61,818 bases of DNA from CAYXEN01 sp964464035 (GCA_964464035.1 CAYXEN010000008.1:1-61818), one strand, 5' to 3'; shown: positions 1 to 9,152, counted from the first letter of the stretch. The notes: generated by a model not told the origin, from the letters alone. Numbers and translations are program-made.

Positions 1-2
1 CG

Positions 3-54
3 CGCAACGAAGTGAGCACGGTGGGGTGAGATCGCCGACAGGACCCGCGGCACT
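3..54 (+). repeat. GC-rich intergenic repeat, motif Q, copy 1
   Basis: About 45 bases here match, at roughly 80 percent by eye, the reverse complement of 61309-61357 near the other end of the window. The shared core reads GGGGTGA, then CGCCGACAG, then GCGGCACT. It lies downstream of the histidine kinase gene and next to another repeat (motif P at 71-94, half palindrome at 104-140). The window edge may cut it. Function unknown. Confidence 0.5.
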
Positions 55-103
55 TCGGCAACAAGCCCCAGGCAGCGGGTGGCGGCGATCCGGGGGCGCT
101 TTG

Positions 104-140
104 CAAGCGAGCGACAGGCCATCTCCTCACCGGCGCCGCG
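104..140 (-). repeat. Half copy (C) of the dispersed palindromic repeat
   Basis: One terminal arm (AGCGAGCGACAGGCCAT) and the adjoining conserved block CTCCTCACCGGCGCC match, in reverse orientation, the right end of the full elements at 11445-11558 and 9935-10055. The other half is missing; the sequence runs straight into the kinase stop codon at 145. The upstream 71-94 segment matches the segment just before the 9935 element, so a composite repeat unit is likely. Confidence 0.65.
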
Positions 141-144
141 CGCA

Positions 145-3100
145 TCAGCCCTCGTACTCCTTGAGCTCCAGCGCGGCCACCGCGCCGCCGCCCGGCAGAT
201 TCTCGACAGTGACATCTCCGCCCATCTCGCGCGAGAGCGTACGGCAGATCGCCAACCCCAACCCCGTCCCCGTCGTCTTCGTCGAAAAATAAGGTTCGAA
301 AAGCTTGCCCTTCACCTCGTCACTCAGCCCCGGCCCCGTATCCTGGAAGATGATCCTCACGACCCGCGATCCATCCACCGTCTTGACCTCGCCGGCAATC
401 CTGAGCGAACCGCCGCCCGGCATGGCTTCCAGCGCGTTCTCGACGAGATTCGTACATATCTTCCTGAAAGCCTCCGGCTCCACCAGGACCTGCACGTCGC
501 CCAGGCCGCCCACGTCGAGCGACAAGTCGACCCCCGAGGCATTGTGCATGTAGGGCTTGATCACCGTCTCCAGCAGGGGGACTACCTTTCTCGGTTCGAG
601 CTCGAGCTTCTGCATCTTGCCGAAACTGGAGAACTCCCCCGCAATCCTCTTGAGAACGTCCACTTGCTGGATTATCGTATCCGAGCTCTCCTTGAATATC
701 TCCTCGAAGTCCGGCGCCTTCTCACTGTACGCCTTCACCATGAACTGCGTCGAAAGCCTTATCGGAGTGAGCGGGTTCTTGATCTCGTGGGCTATCTGTC
801 TCGCCATCTCGACCCAGGCGGAGAGCTTCTTGGAATCGATGAGCTCGGTCAGATCCTCGAACACGAATACGCTCCCCAGGTAACGATCGTCGTACGTGAG
901 CCTCGTCAACATGTACTTTATCGTGCGGCGCTCGCTGCCTTTCTCGATGTCCATCTCCGACGAAAGGAAAGGCTCTCCCGATGCAATCCCTTCGGCGAGC
1001 ACCGAGAAGAACTTCCTCATGATTCCCCGCTCGGCGACCTCCAGGGGAGTCATCCCCGTTGCATCCCTCGCGGCAATGCCGAGAATGTTCTCCGCAGCGC
1101 CGTTCAGAGTCATGATCCTGTCTTGCGCATCCGTGCTTATCACCCCTGTGCCGATGTTGGCCAGGATTGCTTCGAGGTAGCGCCTTCTCTGTTCCAGGGC
1201 GGTCTGTGACCTGGCGAGTTGTTCCGTCATGTCGTTGAACGCGGACATGACGGTCCCTATTTCGTCGAGCTTCTTGAGCGGCAATCTGAAGGACAGGTCC
1301 CCGCGGGCTATTCTCCTCGTTCCTTCGATGAGTTCCTTGAGCGGCCTGAATATTCCCCGCGCCAGAAGAAGCCCCAACCCGATGGTGGCGGCGAAGAGCA
1401 GGGCGAATATCCCGAATACTATGGAAGTCGCCTTCTGGACCTCCAGCCGGAATGATTCCGGGCGGAAAAGGAGAGGGAGGCTCAGTGCCGCCTTCTCCAC
1501 ACCGCCCCACGCCTCGAGTGGCAGGTATGCGACTTGGTAGTTGTATCTGCCCGCCTTTTCCGTAGCCAGCATGTGCCGCACGCCGAGGAGAGAAACCTTC
1601 ACGAAGGCCCCTTCATCCATCAATGGACTTATCAGACCGCTGGCGAGCAGGCCCTCCCTGCTGGCGGCGACGAGCTTGCCGTTCAGGTACACGTTGACGT
1701 CCGCCCCGACTTGATCCGCGATATCCCCGAGCAGATCGGAGTCTAGCCTCCGGCCGTAATACAAGCGAAAGTCCACGGGCGCGCCCTGCACCGCCAAGGT
1801 GAAAGGCCTGCTGAAAACTCCCGCGTACGTGCATTCCTCCCTCGCCAGCAAGAAGACGCTCTCTTCCGATATGGGCTCGCCCGTGTCCCGCAACAAAGCA
1901 AGGATCCTGTTGCCGCGAAACTCCGCAACCCCGTAGCCGAGACTATCCGCCATCATCGCGACGTCCAAGTCACCGGCCGCTATCTTGGATTCCGCCTTGA
2001 GCCCGCTGGCCATGACCTTCTCCGCGTTCAGCGCCTTCGACAGCGCCTCCTTCTTGCTTTCCGCAACGAACCTTCTCTTTATCACGCGCGTGGAAAAAGC
2101 CCCGAGGATTATCGCCGGAACGAGGGCGACGACGAGGAAGGAAGCAAGGAGCTTCTGCTGGAACTCGAGACGGCGCCCCGGGGTCAGCGTGGGAAGGAAC
2201 CCCTGCAACATTGGAACGCGTTTCAACAGAATTATCGACAGGATGACAACGAGCGTGAAGAGCATGTAGAGCGACAGGAGCATCGACCATCTCAAGCCGT
2301 GTCCCACGGGCGACGGCACCTTGAACCCGGCCAGCAGCTTCATACCCTTCTCCTCCGTCGGCTTGACGACGAAGCGATAGGCTGAATTCTCCAGGCTGAG
2401 GAGCGGCCACTTGTGGGAGAGCGCCTTCTCGATCCTCTCCTCGTCCACGCGATACCCGACGGGGAGATCATCGGACGAAGATTCTTCGACGAACGATCCC
2501 CGCAACCTGGCCAGGAGAAGATCCTCGGGCTCCTCCAGTCTCGGCTCGACGCCTCCTTCCTGGATGTTCCGAAGGATCTCCGGCGTGCGCGGGCCGGTGC
2601 GCGCCGCCCAGAAGAGATTTTCGAAGAAATAGGGCACATCGATGATCACCTTGCCCAGAGCCACGTGCTCGACTTTTTCCGTTTCGTCCACGACGAAGTC
2701 CTCGATATTGACTATCCCGCGATAGAAGCGCACCATTCCCCGCGATGTGTTCTTGACGAGGTCGTGCACGATCGTCTTCTTGCCGGCCGGCGTGTCGATC
2801 CGTTCCTTGCCGTTCGTGAAATTCGCGCGGAAGGGCATGTCGATGGAAAAGCGGCTCACCAGGCTGTCCTCACTGTTGAGAACGTATATCGCGCTGCTGT
2901 ATCCGAGCAGGCTCAGCGGGCTCTCCGCCCACAGGTTGAAGCTCGTCCTCGCCAGCTCGCCGCCGTCTTCCCTGAGCGCCCTTCTCACCTCCGCATTGCC
3001 CGAGAGGTTGTCCAGGATGTCTTCTATGATGAACGCCTTCCAGTTGTCCGATGGATTGGCGAGCTCGCCCGCCTTCTCCTCGATGAAGATCTTTCTCAGC

Positions 3101-4878
3101 CCCTGATACTCTTCGTTGAAATGCACGTAAGCGCTGCCGGACACGATAACCACGAAATAGAACGAGGCGAGTACTATCGAGACCAGGTCTTCCCTGTGGA
3201 TGAAACGAGGTGCGAACAATATGAACAGGAGTACGAGCAGTGCGAAAACGCCTATGATCCATCCCCAGAAAACAATCGAGCATGCCATGAACGACAACCC
3301 GAGGACGACCCTCAGCACCACGGTGTCGCCGCTCAACCTGAGCAATCCCCAAACCATGAGGATGACTCCCAGGAACATTCCAACGAGCATGAAGAACACA
3401 CCGAGGTGCAGAACGATGACTTCAGGGGCGAAGAAGTTCACCGAGGCGCCGATGAGTCGAGGGTTGGCGTTTACCACCACGGCGCCTATGAACCGGCTCG
3501 TAACGGCGAAAAGGGCGAGGAGCAAGAAGAGCGATACGAGCACGGTCGGGATCGTACGCCACGCGCCGCCGGGCCTTCTTTCGGGCCGGCCGATCTCCGC
3601 CTCCCTTGCAATCTTGAGGATGCCGTAGACCAGCAGGATGAGGAAGAGAGACGTGATCAGGAGATCACCGGCACTCCGCATGATTCCGTGAAGAATGGGG
3701 GTCGCAAAGATCACCGGGTCGAATACCTTGAACCCTCCCCCCGGCTGGGAAATGTGCACGGCCAGAAGAGAGTAGCGCAGCGCCACCATGAACACGACGA
3801 GGGAAACGACCCTCGCCATCATCGCCCGGAACCCCCTCCTTGGAATACGCGTGAAAGCAAGGAAGAACAACAGCACGAAGGCCGCGACGACGCATGACTT
3901 GGCCGCCAGCAGCCGCGCGTTCCGGCGTTTCGACGCGAAATGTTCGAAGGGGAAGCTCTTCACTTCCATGCGCAACAGGGGCTTTCCCCCTTCGCTCTTC
4001 ACAACGGCCTCCGCCGAGAGTCCGCTCCGTTCGTCGCCGGATATCGTGCGCGTCCATTCCATGTACGGGGGGAGACCTCCCGCCGAGAGGGCGACGGCAG
4101 GCTTCTTTTCCGGACGGCCGCGCCTGCCGCTCGAACCGCCGGGCGCATCCGCTCCACCGGACATCTCGGCGACCGACGGGAAATAACGGAACTGAATCGT
4201 CGCGGCTTCCGGGCTCCTCATCTCGTCGGCGAGGCTGGAGCCCTTTATGAACCGGTTGTTAACCTTGTAATTGGCTTCGAGAGGAATCTCGACGACGACT
4301 TCGGCTACGCGGGAGCCATCCTTGTCTTTCACGGGGACCACGCGTGTGAGGATCCGGTAGAGGGAAACCTGCCGCGTATAGATCAAGTCCCTGCCCGAGA
4401 CTATCAACTGGCGATCGATCTCGCTCAGCTCGTGGGGCCACCCCGACCATGCCAGTCGCCTGCCGTCGGCATCGAAAACCTGGATCCCCAATTCCGAGCC
4501 GGCGGGCAAACCGCCCTCGCGTGCCGATGCGGCGAGTTTCTCCAGCCGGTCGAAGATCCGCGTCCGCGCCGGGATCGAATCGAGAGAACACGTCCCCGCC
4601 TCATCCGCGAGAATCGCCCCGGCTTGTCTTGCCGTCCGTGACGAGAAAACCTCGAGTTGCTTGATTCTTTTCCCTATCGACTCGACGGTCGATCTCATGG
4701 CTGCGGCTTCGCGCCGCCTCCAGGTATCGACGAGCCTGTCGCCGGATCTCCCTGCATCCAATCGCAGGAGAATTCCAGCGAGCAGAAGAACCAATATCGG
4801 GAGGAGGAAAAGACGCGACGACCTCGAGTTCAAGGCTGAGGTGACGGCGGCGATGATGTTTCCAACGTTTCTTGCCAT
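145..4878 (-). CDS. Giant NtrY-like membrane sensor histidine kinase
   Basis: A membrane histidine kinase of about 1577 residues, far longer than ordinary NtrY (about 700). The ATG at 4878 is preferred over an in-frame GTG at 4896. The N-terminal membrane segment is followed by a periplasmic domain, a hydrophobic region of about seven segments (roughly residues 330-590), a second periplasmic sensor domain, further membrane segments near 860-910 and 1160-1190, a HAMP linker (GDLSFRLP), a PAS domain (NIGTGVISTDA) and HisKA with the phospho-acceptor H1364 in AHEIKNPLTPIRLS. The HATPase carries NLVENALEAMPGGG, DTGPGLS and GTGLGLAIC. The HEIKNPLTPI sequence is typical of NtrY kinases, which normally pair with an NtrC regulator for sigma-54 genes. 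No response regulator is visible; one could lie beyond the left edge, since the gene is transcribed towards it. The signal sensed is unknown. Confidence 0.9.
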   Translation of the reverse strand: MARNVGNIIAAVTSALNSRSSRLFLLPILVLLLAGILLRLDAGRSGDRLVDTWRRREAAAMRSTVESIGKRIKQLEVFSSRTARQAGAILADEAGTCSLDSIPARTRIFDRLEKLAASAREGGLPAGSELGIQVFDADGRRLAWSGWPHELSEIDRQLIVSGRDLIYTRQVSLYRILTRVVPVKDKDGSRVAEVVVEIPLEANYKVNNRFIKGSSLADEMRSPEAATIQFRYFPSVAEMSGGADAPGGSSGRRGRPEKKPAVALSAGGLPPYMEWTRTISGDERSGLSAEAVVKSEGGKPLLRMEVKSFPFEHFASKRRNARLLAAKSCVVAAFVLLFFLAFTRIPRRGFRAMMARVVSLVVFMVALRYSLLAVHISQPGGGFKVFDPVIFATPILHGIMRSAGDLLITSLFLILLVYGILKIAREAEIGRPERRPGGAWRTIPTVLVSLFLLLALFAVTSRFIGAVVVNANPRLIGASVNFFAPEVIVLHLGVFFMLVGMFLGVILMVWGLLRLSGDTVVLRVVLGLSFMACSIVFWGWIIGVFALLVLLFILFAPRFIHREDLVSIVLASFYFVVIVSGSAYVHFNEEYQGLRKIFIEEKAGELANPSDNWKAFIIEDILDNLSGNAEVRRALREDGGELARTSFNLWAESPLSLLGYSSAIYVLNSEDSLVSRFSIDMPFRANFTNGKERIDTPAGKKTIVHDLVKNTSRGMVRFYRGIVNIEDFVVDETEKVEHVALGKVIIDVPYFFENLFWAARTGPRTPEILRNIQEGGVEPRLEEPEDLLLARLRGSFVEESSSDDLPVGYRVDEERIEKALSHKWPLLSLENSAYRFVVKPTEEKGMKLLAGFKVPSPVGHGLRWSMLLSLYMLFTLVVILSIILLKRVPMLQGFLPTLTPGRRLEFQQKLLASFLVVALVPAIILGAFSTRVIKRRFVAESKKEALSKALNAEKVMASGLKAESKIAAGDLDVAMMADSLGYGVAEFRGNRILALLRDTGEPISEESVFLLAREECTYAGVFSRPFTLAVQGAPVDFRLYYGRRLDSDLLGDIADQVGADVNVYLNGKLVAASREGLLASGLISPLMDEGAFVKVSLLGVRHMLATEKAGRYNYQVAYLPLEAWGGVEKAALSLPLLFRPESFRLEVQKATSIVFGIFALLFAATIGLGLLLARGIFRPLKELIEGTRRIARGDLSFRLPLKKLDEIGTVMSAFNDMTEQLARSQTALEQRRRYLEAILANIGTGVISTDAQDRIMTLNGAAENILGIAARDATGMTPLEVAERGIMRKFFSVLAEGIASGEPFLSSEMDIEKGSERRTIKYMLTRLTYDDRYLGSVFVFEDLTELIDSKKLSAWVEMARQIAHEIKNPLTPIRLSTQFMVKAYSEKAPDFEEIFKESSDTIIQQVDVLKRIAGEFSSFGKMQKLELEPRKVVPLLETVIKPYMHNASGVDLSLDVGGLGDVQVLVEPEAFRKICTNLVENALEAMPGGGSLRIAGEVKTVDGSRVVRIIFQDTGPGLSDEVKGKLFEPYFSTKTTGTGLGLAICRTLSREMGGDVTVENLPGGGAVAALELKEYEG

Positions 4879-4937
4879 ATGTCTTCCAGCGTTCACTTCG
4901 GGGGCGCGGAATCACCCGCTCGCCAAACGCCCAGCTT

Positions 4938-4967
4938 ACTATACATGATCGAGGGAAAGTTACGTAA
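4938..4967 (-). promoter_or_regulatory. Possible promoter of the histidine kinase gene
   Basis: On the minus strand TTACGT, an 18-base spacer and TATAGT lie about 60 bases upstream of the kinase start. The -35 is poor. The palindrome TTACGTAA (4960-4967) recurs at 9084-9091 near the secD promoter, in both places preceded by ATCGAGGG on the plus strand. Confidence 0.35.
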
Positions 4968-5008
4968 CACGTCTCGGCCGGAAGCCGGCATGTGGTCGGG
5001 CGGATCGA

Positions 5009-5545
5009 TCAACGGACGGACTTGATCTCGCTTATCACCCAGCGGTTGCCTTCCCGCTGGAGCGAAACGTATATCTTGTCTTTGAATACCCTGCCGTCAT
5101 CCCTGCGCTGGTAATGGCGGATCGCAACGGCGTAGACTTTTCTTCCCCCGTTGCGCATGTTCCGGTACTGCGTGAATTCGAATTTTCTGGTGATGGTGTA
5201 CTTGAAGAGATCCTTGAAGAGATAGAAGCTCTGGCTCTTGCTGAAATATCCGCCGGACGGACCGAATCCGCTTATTGCGATGGCTACCTTGCCCTTGCCG
5301 AAATGGCGGAGGATCGCATCCACCCGCCGGTTCTTCCATCCCTTCTCGATGTCGGCAAAGACGGACAGAGGAGCTTCACCCTTGACCTCCGCGCCGGCCT
5401 TGGGCGAGGGTCTGACCTTCGCCAGAGCCTTGTGCTCACCGCGCTCCACCCCCATACGCCCCTCCGGCGCAGCAGCCTGCACGGTTCCGCTCCAGGCGAC
5501 CAACGACACCACGAGCAGAAATGCGCTCATAATGGATGACTTCAT
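5009..5545 (-). CDS. Secreted NTF2-like (DUF4783-type) protein
   Basis: A 178-residue exported protein. The ATG at 5545 is preferred over an in-frame TTG at 5554; GGAG lies 9 bases upstream. A signal peptide ends near VQA-A (about residue 25). After a low-complexity linker, the rest (from APLSVFADIEKGWKNRRVDAILRHF) resembles the DUF4783/NTF2-like fold of FCB-group bacteria: an N-terminal helix, a GxFSKSQ turn, then strands with KVYAVAIRHYQRR and the C-terminal RWVISEIKSVR. In that family a role in binding small ligands or partner proteins is assumed, but none is proven. It stands alone, with the kinase gene downstream and an operator-like palindrome upstream. Periplasmic location is inferred. 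Confidence 0.7.
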   Translation of the reverse strand: MKSSIMSAFLLVVSLVAWSGTVQAAAPEGRMGVERGEHKALAKVRPSPKAGAEVKGEAPLSVFADIEKGWKNRRVDAILRHFGKGKVAIAISGFGPSGGYFSKSQSFYLFKDLFKYTITRKFEFTQYRNMRNGGRKVYAVAIRHYQRRDDGRVFKDKIYVSLQREGNRWVISEIKSVR

Positions 5546-5582
5546 GGCTTGCAACTCCGTGTATACACTAAGCTATCATAGA

Positions 5583-5601
5583 GTGGCAATATGTGTGCCA
5601 C
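5583..5601. promoter_or_regulatory. Operator-like palindrome upstream of the NTF2-like gene
   Basis: GTGGCA and TGCCAC form a perfect inverted repeat separated by seven bases, 38 bases upstream of the start at 5545. An imperfect TTGCCA-18-TATACA pair overlaps it on the minus strand. The rest of the 5602-5747 gap holds no recognisable feature beyond short direct repeats around GACACATCTTG. Confidence 0.35.
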
Positions 5602-5747
5602 CACTTACTAAGTATTTTTCAACAGGTTACGAGCGCCTCACTTCAAGGAGTGTCCTCTATGGAGACATCTTGTCCTCGATCCAGGACACATCTTGGCCCA
5701 TGGCTCGAGCGGGGAGAGGCACGCGCTTGGGAATGACGGCCTCCCGG

Positions 5748-6263
5748 TCATTGCCAGGTCCGCCAGATTATCACGAAGAGAATCCCACACCCCAAACCCA
5801 GCTTCACGAACATCGCCATCACCCGGCCGATGAAGGCCCAGAAACCGATCCTCATCGCTTCGTCCAGGCTCCTGTACCTGATATATTCACCTGCTACCGC
5901 CCCGGCGAACGCACCGGCCATGCCGAAGACTATGCTCCCGACCGGGATGAAGTACGGGGCCCCCAACACGGCTCCCGCGATACCGCCCACGAAAGTCCCT
6001 ATCACTCCGTACCGGCCGCCGCCCTTACCCGCCACGACCGCCGTGCCGAGAAGAGCTTCCACGACTTCCCCCAGGATCGCCAGGGCGAGGCAAAGGGCGA
6101 GATAGAACCAGGTCAAGCCGGTGAAATGGGTGGCGAGCGCGATGATGAACGCTATAGCGACCAGGATCCAATTGCCGGGAATCCCGACGGAAGTGGACAA
6201 GAGAACCACGGCGAGAACCAGATAGAGGAGTACGAGGAGAAACTTATAGATATACGCGGTCAA
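5748..6263 (-). CDS. DUF456 family membrane protein
   Basis: A 171-residue integral membrane protein. The likely start is TTG at 6263, 21 bases after secF; no better start lies nearby. It has the DUF456 pattern: an N-terminal hydrophobic helix pair containing GIPGNWIL, an acidic helix (GEVVEALLG), then a glycine-rich zipper-like stretch (GVIGTFVGGIAGAVLGAP, GMAGAFAGAVAGEYIRYR) and a last hydrophobic segment. The family is widespread, often annotated as a small inner-membrane protein, and its function is not established. It is the last gene of the secD-secF transcription unit, so it is probably co-transcribed with the protein-export genes. That is context, not proof of a role in export. Confidence 0.8.
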   Translation of the reverse strand: MTAYIYKFLLVLLYLVLAVVLLSTSVGIPGNWILVAIAFIIALATHFTGLTWFYLALCLALAILGEVVEALLGTAVVAGKGGGRYGVIGTFVGGIAGAVLGAPYFIPVGSIVFGMAGAFAGAVAGEYIRYRSLDEAMRIGFWAFIGRVMAMFVKLGLGCGILFVIIWRTWQ

Positions 6264-6284
6264 TCGCCCACCGGAGGGAAAGAA

Positions 6285-7196
6285 CTACTTCTTCTTTTTC
6301 TTCACCTTCTTGCTCTTGAAAGCCTGCCATTCGACCAGAAGCGGGCTGGCCACGAATATCGAGGAATAGGTTCCGACCGTCACTCCGACGAGCAGCGTAA
6401 GAGCGAAATCCCGTATGATTTCGCCGCCCAGCACGGCCAGACACATGACGACGAAGAGTGTCGTCATCGAGGTTATGATCGTCCTGGACAGCGTTTCGTT
6501 TATGGATGCGTTGACTACCGCGTCGAAATTCTCCCGCTTGCGCATGCGAAGATTCTCACGGATGCGATCGAAGACCACGATCGTGTCGTTGAGCGAATAA
6601 CCCACTATGGTGAGAATCGCGGCAATCACGGGCAGAGATATTTCCCTGTTCGTCACGGAGAAGAAACCTAGAGTGATCAAGACGTCGTGGATCAAAGCCA
6701 GGATGGCGCCCACGGCGAACCGGAACTCGAAACGCCAGGAAATATAGACCACTATACCCGCGAGGGAATATATGATGGCCCAGAACGCGGCCGTCTTGAG
6801 CTCGCTGCCGATCTTGGGCCCGACGGTCTCCGTGCGCCGCATCTCGACTTTCTGGTCTCTTATCGCGTCGTTGAGGGCATCCTCGATTTTTCTCGCCGCT
6901 TCGGAGGCCTGGCCGACGCCTTTCACCTTGATGAGGATCTCGTCCGGGCTCCCGAAATTAGTGACTTCGGCTCCGGAGAAGCCGGCATCGGTGATTATCC
7001 TGCGTATTTCTCCCAGAGGCACCGGCTTTGCAAGCTTGACCTCGACCAACGTTCCGCCCGCGAAATCTATGCTCGAGTTGTACCCGCCTCTCACGAACGT
7101 GAACACCAAGCCGGTCAATATCAGAACGGCGGATACGGCTATCGCTTTTCTGCGCACTCTTATGAACGCGATATTGGGTGATTTGAAAAACTGCAT
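6285..7196 (-). CDS. secF: Protein translocase subunit SecF
   Basis: A 303-residue SecF. It works with SecD in the inner membrane to pull Sec substrates through using the proton-motive force. Visible features are the first membrane helix after the FKSPNIAFIRVRRK leader, the family signature IDFAGGTLVEVK in the periplasmic domain, four further membrane helices, and GYSLNDTIVVFDRIREN in the translocation core. The lysine-rich C-terminus (KKVKKKKK) is usual. The ATG at 7196 has GAGGT eight bases upstream. It begins 17 bases after secD, giving separate SecD and SecF proteins rather than a SecDF fusion. Confidence 0.97.
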   Translation of the reverse strand: MQFFKSPNIAFIRVRRKAIAVSAVLILTGLVFTFVRGGYNSSIDFAGGTLVEVKLAKPVPLGEIRRIITDAGFSGAEVTNFGSPDEILIKVKGVGQASEAARKIEDALNDAIRDQKVEMRRTETVGPKIGSELKTAAFWAIIYSLAGIVVYISWRFEFRFAVGAILALIHDVLITLGFFSVTNREISLPVIAAILTIVGYSLNDTIVVFDRIRENLRMRKRENFDAVVNASINETLSRTIITSMTTLFVVMCLAVLGGEIIRDFALTLLVGVTVGTYSSIFVASPLLVEWQAFKSKKVKKKKK

Positions 7197-7213
7197 GTCC
7201 GGATACCTCTATT

Positions 7214-8920
7214 CTAGATGCTCAATTTCTTCAACACCTTGCGGGAGGTGATGAAATCATATACCGCCTTGGTGCACATCAGCGCGGTGAACATACTCGC
7301 GATGATCCCGATGCTCAAAGTCGTGGCGAATCCCTTGATCGGACCGGTCCCGAACTGCCAGAGCACGAAAGCGGTTATCAAAGTCGTCAAGTTGGCGTCG
7401 AAAATAGTGGTGAACGCTCGATCGTAGCCGCTGTCGATGGCACTCCGCACGGTCTTCGCCTTGGCGAGTTCTTCCCTTATCCTTTCGAATATCAGAACGT
7501 TCGCATCCACCGCCATACCGATAGTGAGAATCAACCCGGCGATACCCGGCAAGGTGAGCGCCGCATGCAAGCGGGCCAGAACCGCGAGAACTATGACCAG
7601 ATTCAAGACCAGGGCGGCACAGGCGAGCACGCCTGAAGCTCGGTAGTAAAAAACCATGAACAGCATGACGACTATGAAACCGTATATCGCGGCTTTCACG
7701 CCCAGCACGATAGAGTCCCGGCCCAAGGTCGGACCTATCGATCTCTCTTCCTTGATCTCGACCGGCGCCGGCAAAGCACCCGCACGCAGCACGATCGCGA
7801 GGTCGCTTGCTTCCTGATTGCTGAATCTGCCCGTTATCCTGCCCTTTCCGCCCGGGATCTTGGACTGCACCACGGGAGCGGAGCGTACCTTGGAGTCGAG
7901 GATTATCGCCAGTCTCTTGCCTATGTTCTCACCCGTGAACCGCGCGAACTTTATCGCGCCCTCCTTGTTGAGAGTGAACGCGACGTTGAGGTTGGCGGGA
8001 TTGTCGGGATCCGGTTGGGTGTAGGCATTGACGAGCGACCTGCCTGTGACCAGGGGCCTCTTGTCCACGAGGTACAAAACCCTCCCCTGGCCCCCGCCCT
8101 CCAAGGGCTTCGCATTCGTCGCCCAGAGGAATTCCATGCCGCTGGGGATCACGCTCTTCGCCTGCGGCGTGGCGAGCAGGAGATTGATCTTCTCCATGTC
8201 TCGCTCGTCGACCGCCACTCCACCGTCATGGAATGCCACGATATAGGACGTAAAAGGCCTGTCTTCGGAAACCCCGGCCGCTGAGGGGACTTCCACTTCC
8301 TCACCGGGAAGAGTCTCGAGAATCGAGTCCGCCGGTGTTGGAGGAGTCTCGGCCGTTTTTTCCTCCCCTTGCACTTGCTCTTTTTCCGCCCGTGCCGAAC
8401 CGTGAAGGCTCTGTGCTCGAGTCGAATCCACGACCGAACCTTGCACGTTGACTCCCTTCAGAGCCTTGTCGAGCCCTTTGAGAACCCGTGCCAGCTCCTG
8501 GGTCTCCTTGACGAGCCTGAACTCGAGGAGTGCCGTTCGACCGATGAGTTGTTTCGCCCGGCTGATGTCCTGCAGCCCCGGCAGTTCGACGATGATTCTC
8601 CTCTCTCCCTGCCTCTGGATCACGGGCTCCGATACGCCGAACTGGTCGACGCGGTTGCGGATTATCTTTATGGCCCGATCGAGGGCGTCTTTCTTCGCGT
8701 CCTGGTCGAGCTTGGAGTCGTCGACTTCGAGAACGAGATGCATACCGCCCTGGAGATCCAGGCCGAGCTTTATGATAGACTGCGAGTACTTATCCTTCTG
8801 CTCGTATGAAAGCTTCGCCTTCTTCTCAGCCGGCATCGAATAAAAGCGAATGCTGGGAATGACGGAATAGATACTGAAAAGAATGACCCCGAAGATGAAA
8901 ATTATCTTCCACTTGCGCAT
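7214..8920 (-). CDS. secD: Protein translocase subunit SecD
   Basis: A 568-residue SecD, the larger partner of SecF. The start at 8920 (MRKWKIIFIF) is chosen because GAGGT lies four bases upstream, while the longer frame adds a charged non-membrane extension. After the first membrane helix come GLDLQGGMHLVLEVD (D1), RNRVDQFGVSEP and the ferredoxin-like periplasmic P1 region, a long low-conservation insert around residues 170-235 rich in Glu, Pro and Ser, the P1 base, then five membrane helices with GMAVDANVLIFERIREE. Together with secF it is driven by the strong promoter at 9099-9126 through a leader of about 170 bases. Confidence 0.97.
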   Translation of the reverse strand: MRKWKIIFIFGVILFSIYSVIPSIRFYSMPAEKKAKLSYEQKDKYSQSIIKLGLDLQGGMHLVLEVDDSKLDQDAKKDALDRAIKIIRNRVDQFGVSEPVIQRQGERRIIVELPGLQDISRAKQLIGRTALLEFRLVKETQELARVLKGLDKALKGVNVQGSVVDSTRAQSLHGSARAEKEQVQGEEKTAETPPTPADSILETLPGEEVEVPSAAGVSEDRPFTSYIVAFHDGGVAVDERDMEKINLLLATPQAKSVIPSGMEFLWATNAKPLEGGGQGRVLYLVDKRPLVTGRSLVNAYTQPDPDNPANLNVAFTLNKEGAIKFARFTGENIGKRLAIILDSKVRSAPVVQSKIPGGKGRITGRFSNQEASDLAIVLRAGALPAPVEIKEERSIGPTLGRDSIVLGVKAAIYGFIVVMLFMVFYYRASGVLACAALVLNLVIVLAVLARLHAALTLPGIAGLILTIGMAVDANVLIFERIREELAKAKTVRSAIDSGYDRAFTTIFDANLTTLITAFVLWQFGTGPIKGFATTLSIGIIASMFTALMCTKAVYDFITSRKVLKKLSI

Positions 8921-9011
8921 GGCTACCTCATGTAATTCACGCCGAGAGCGCTGCTCCAGCCGCGCCACCCGGGGGCGGCTTGATCTCGGCTCGCCGCAGC
9001 ATCCATCGGCC

Positions 9012-9033
9012 CGGGGGTGATGATTCCCCCGGT
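9012..9033. other. GC hairpin in the secD leader
   Basis: CCGGGGG and CCCCCGG pair perfectly around an eight-base loop (TGATGATT). It lies between the promoter at 9099-9126 and the secD start, so it would be part of the secD mRNA leader. No U-tract follows on the minus strand, so a simple terminator is unlikely. On the plus strand TTTGTCT follows. Confidence 0.5.
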
Positions 9034-9098
9034 TTGTCTACTCCCTAATCGAAGCAAGGATTGCTTGAATCGAGGGTTGGAAGTTACGTAAATGTAGA

Positions 9099-9126
9099 AT
9101 TATACGAATCCGATTCCCGGAGTCAA
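9099..9126 (-). promoter_or_regulatory. Sigma-70-type promoter of secD-secF
   Basis: The minus strand reads TTGACT (9126-9121), a 16-base spacer, then TATAAT (9104-9099). It lies just downstream of pdxJ and points at secD, with an expected start near 9092. Confidence 0.75.
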
Positions 9127-9152
9127 GGAGATAATCGCGAAGCATCACAGCT

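Noticed and set aside
79..1209. Long open frames on the plus strand opposite the kinase gene
   Set aside because: They are Arg/Pro-rich antisense frames created by high GC and codon bias; no SD, no family resemblance.
2413..3897. A 494-codon plus-strand frame over the kinase membrane region
   Set aside because: Antisense shadow of a real membrane domain, with charged low-complexity sequence.
9012..9033. A terminator between pdxJ and secD
   Set aside because: The hairpin lacks a T-tract on the minus strand, the direction of both genes.
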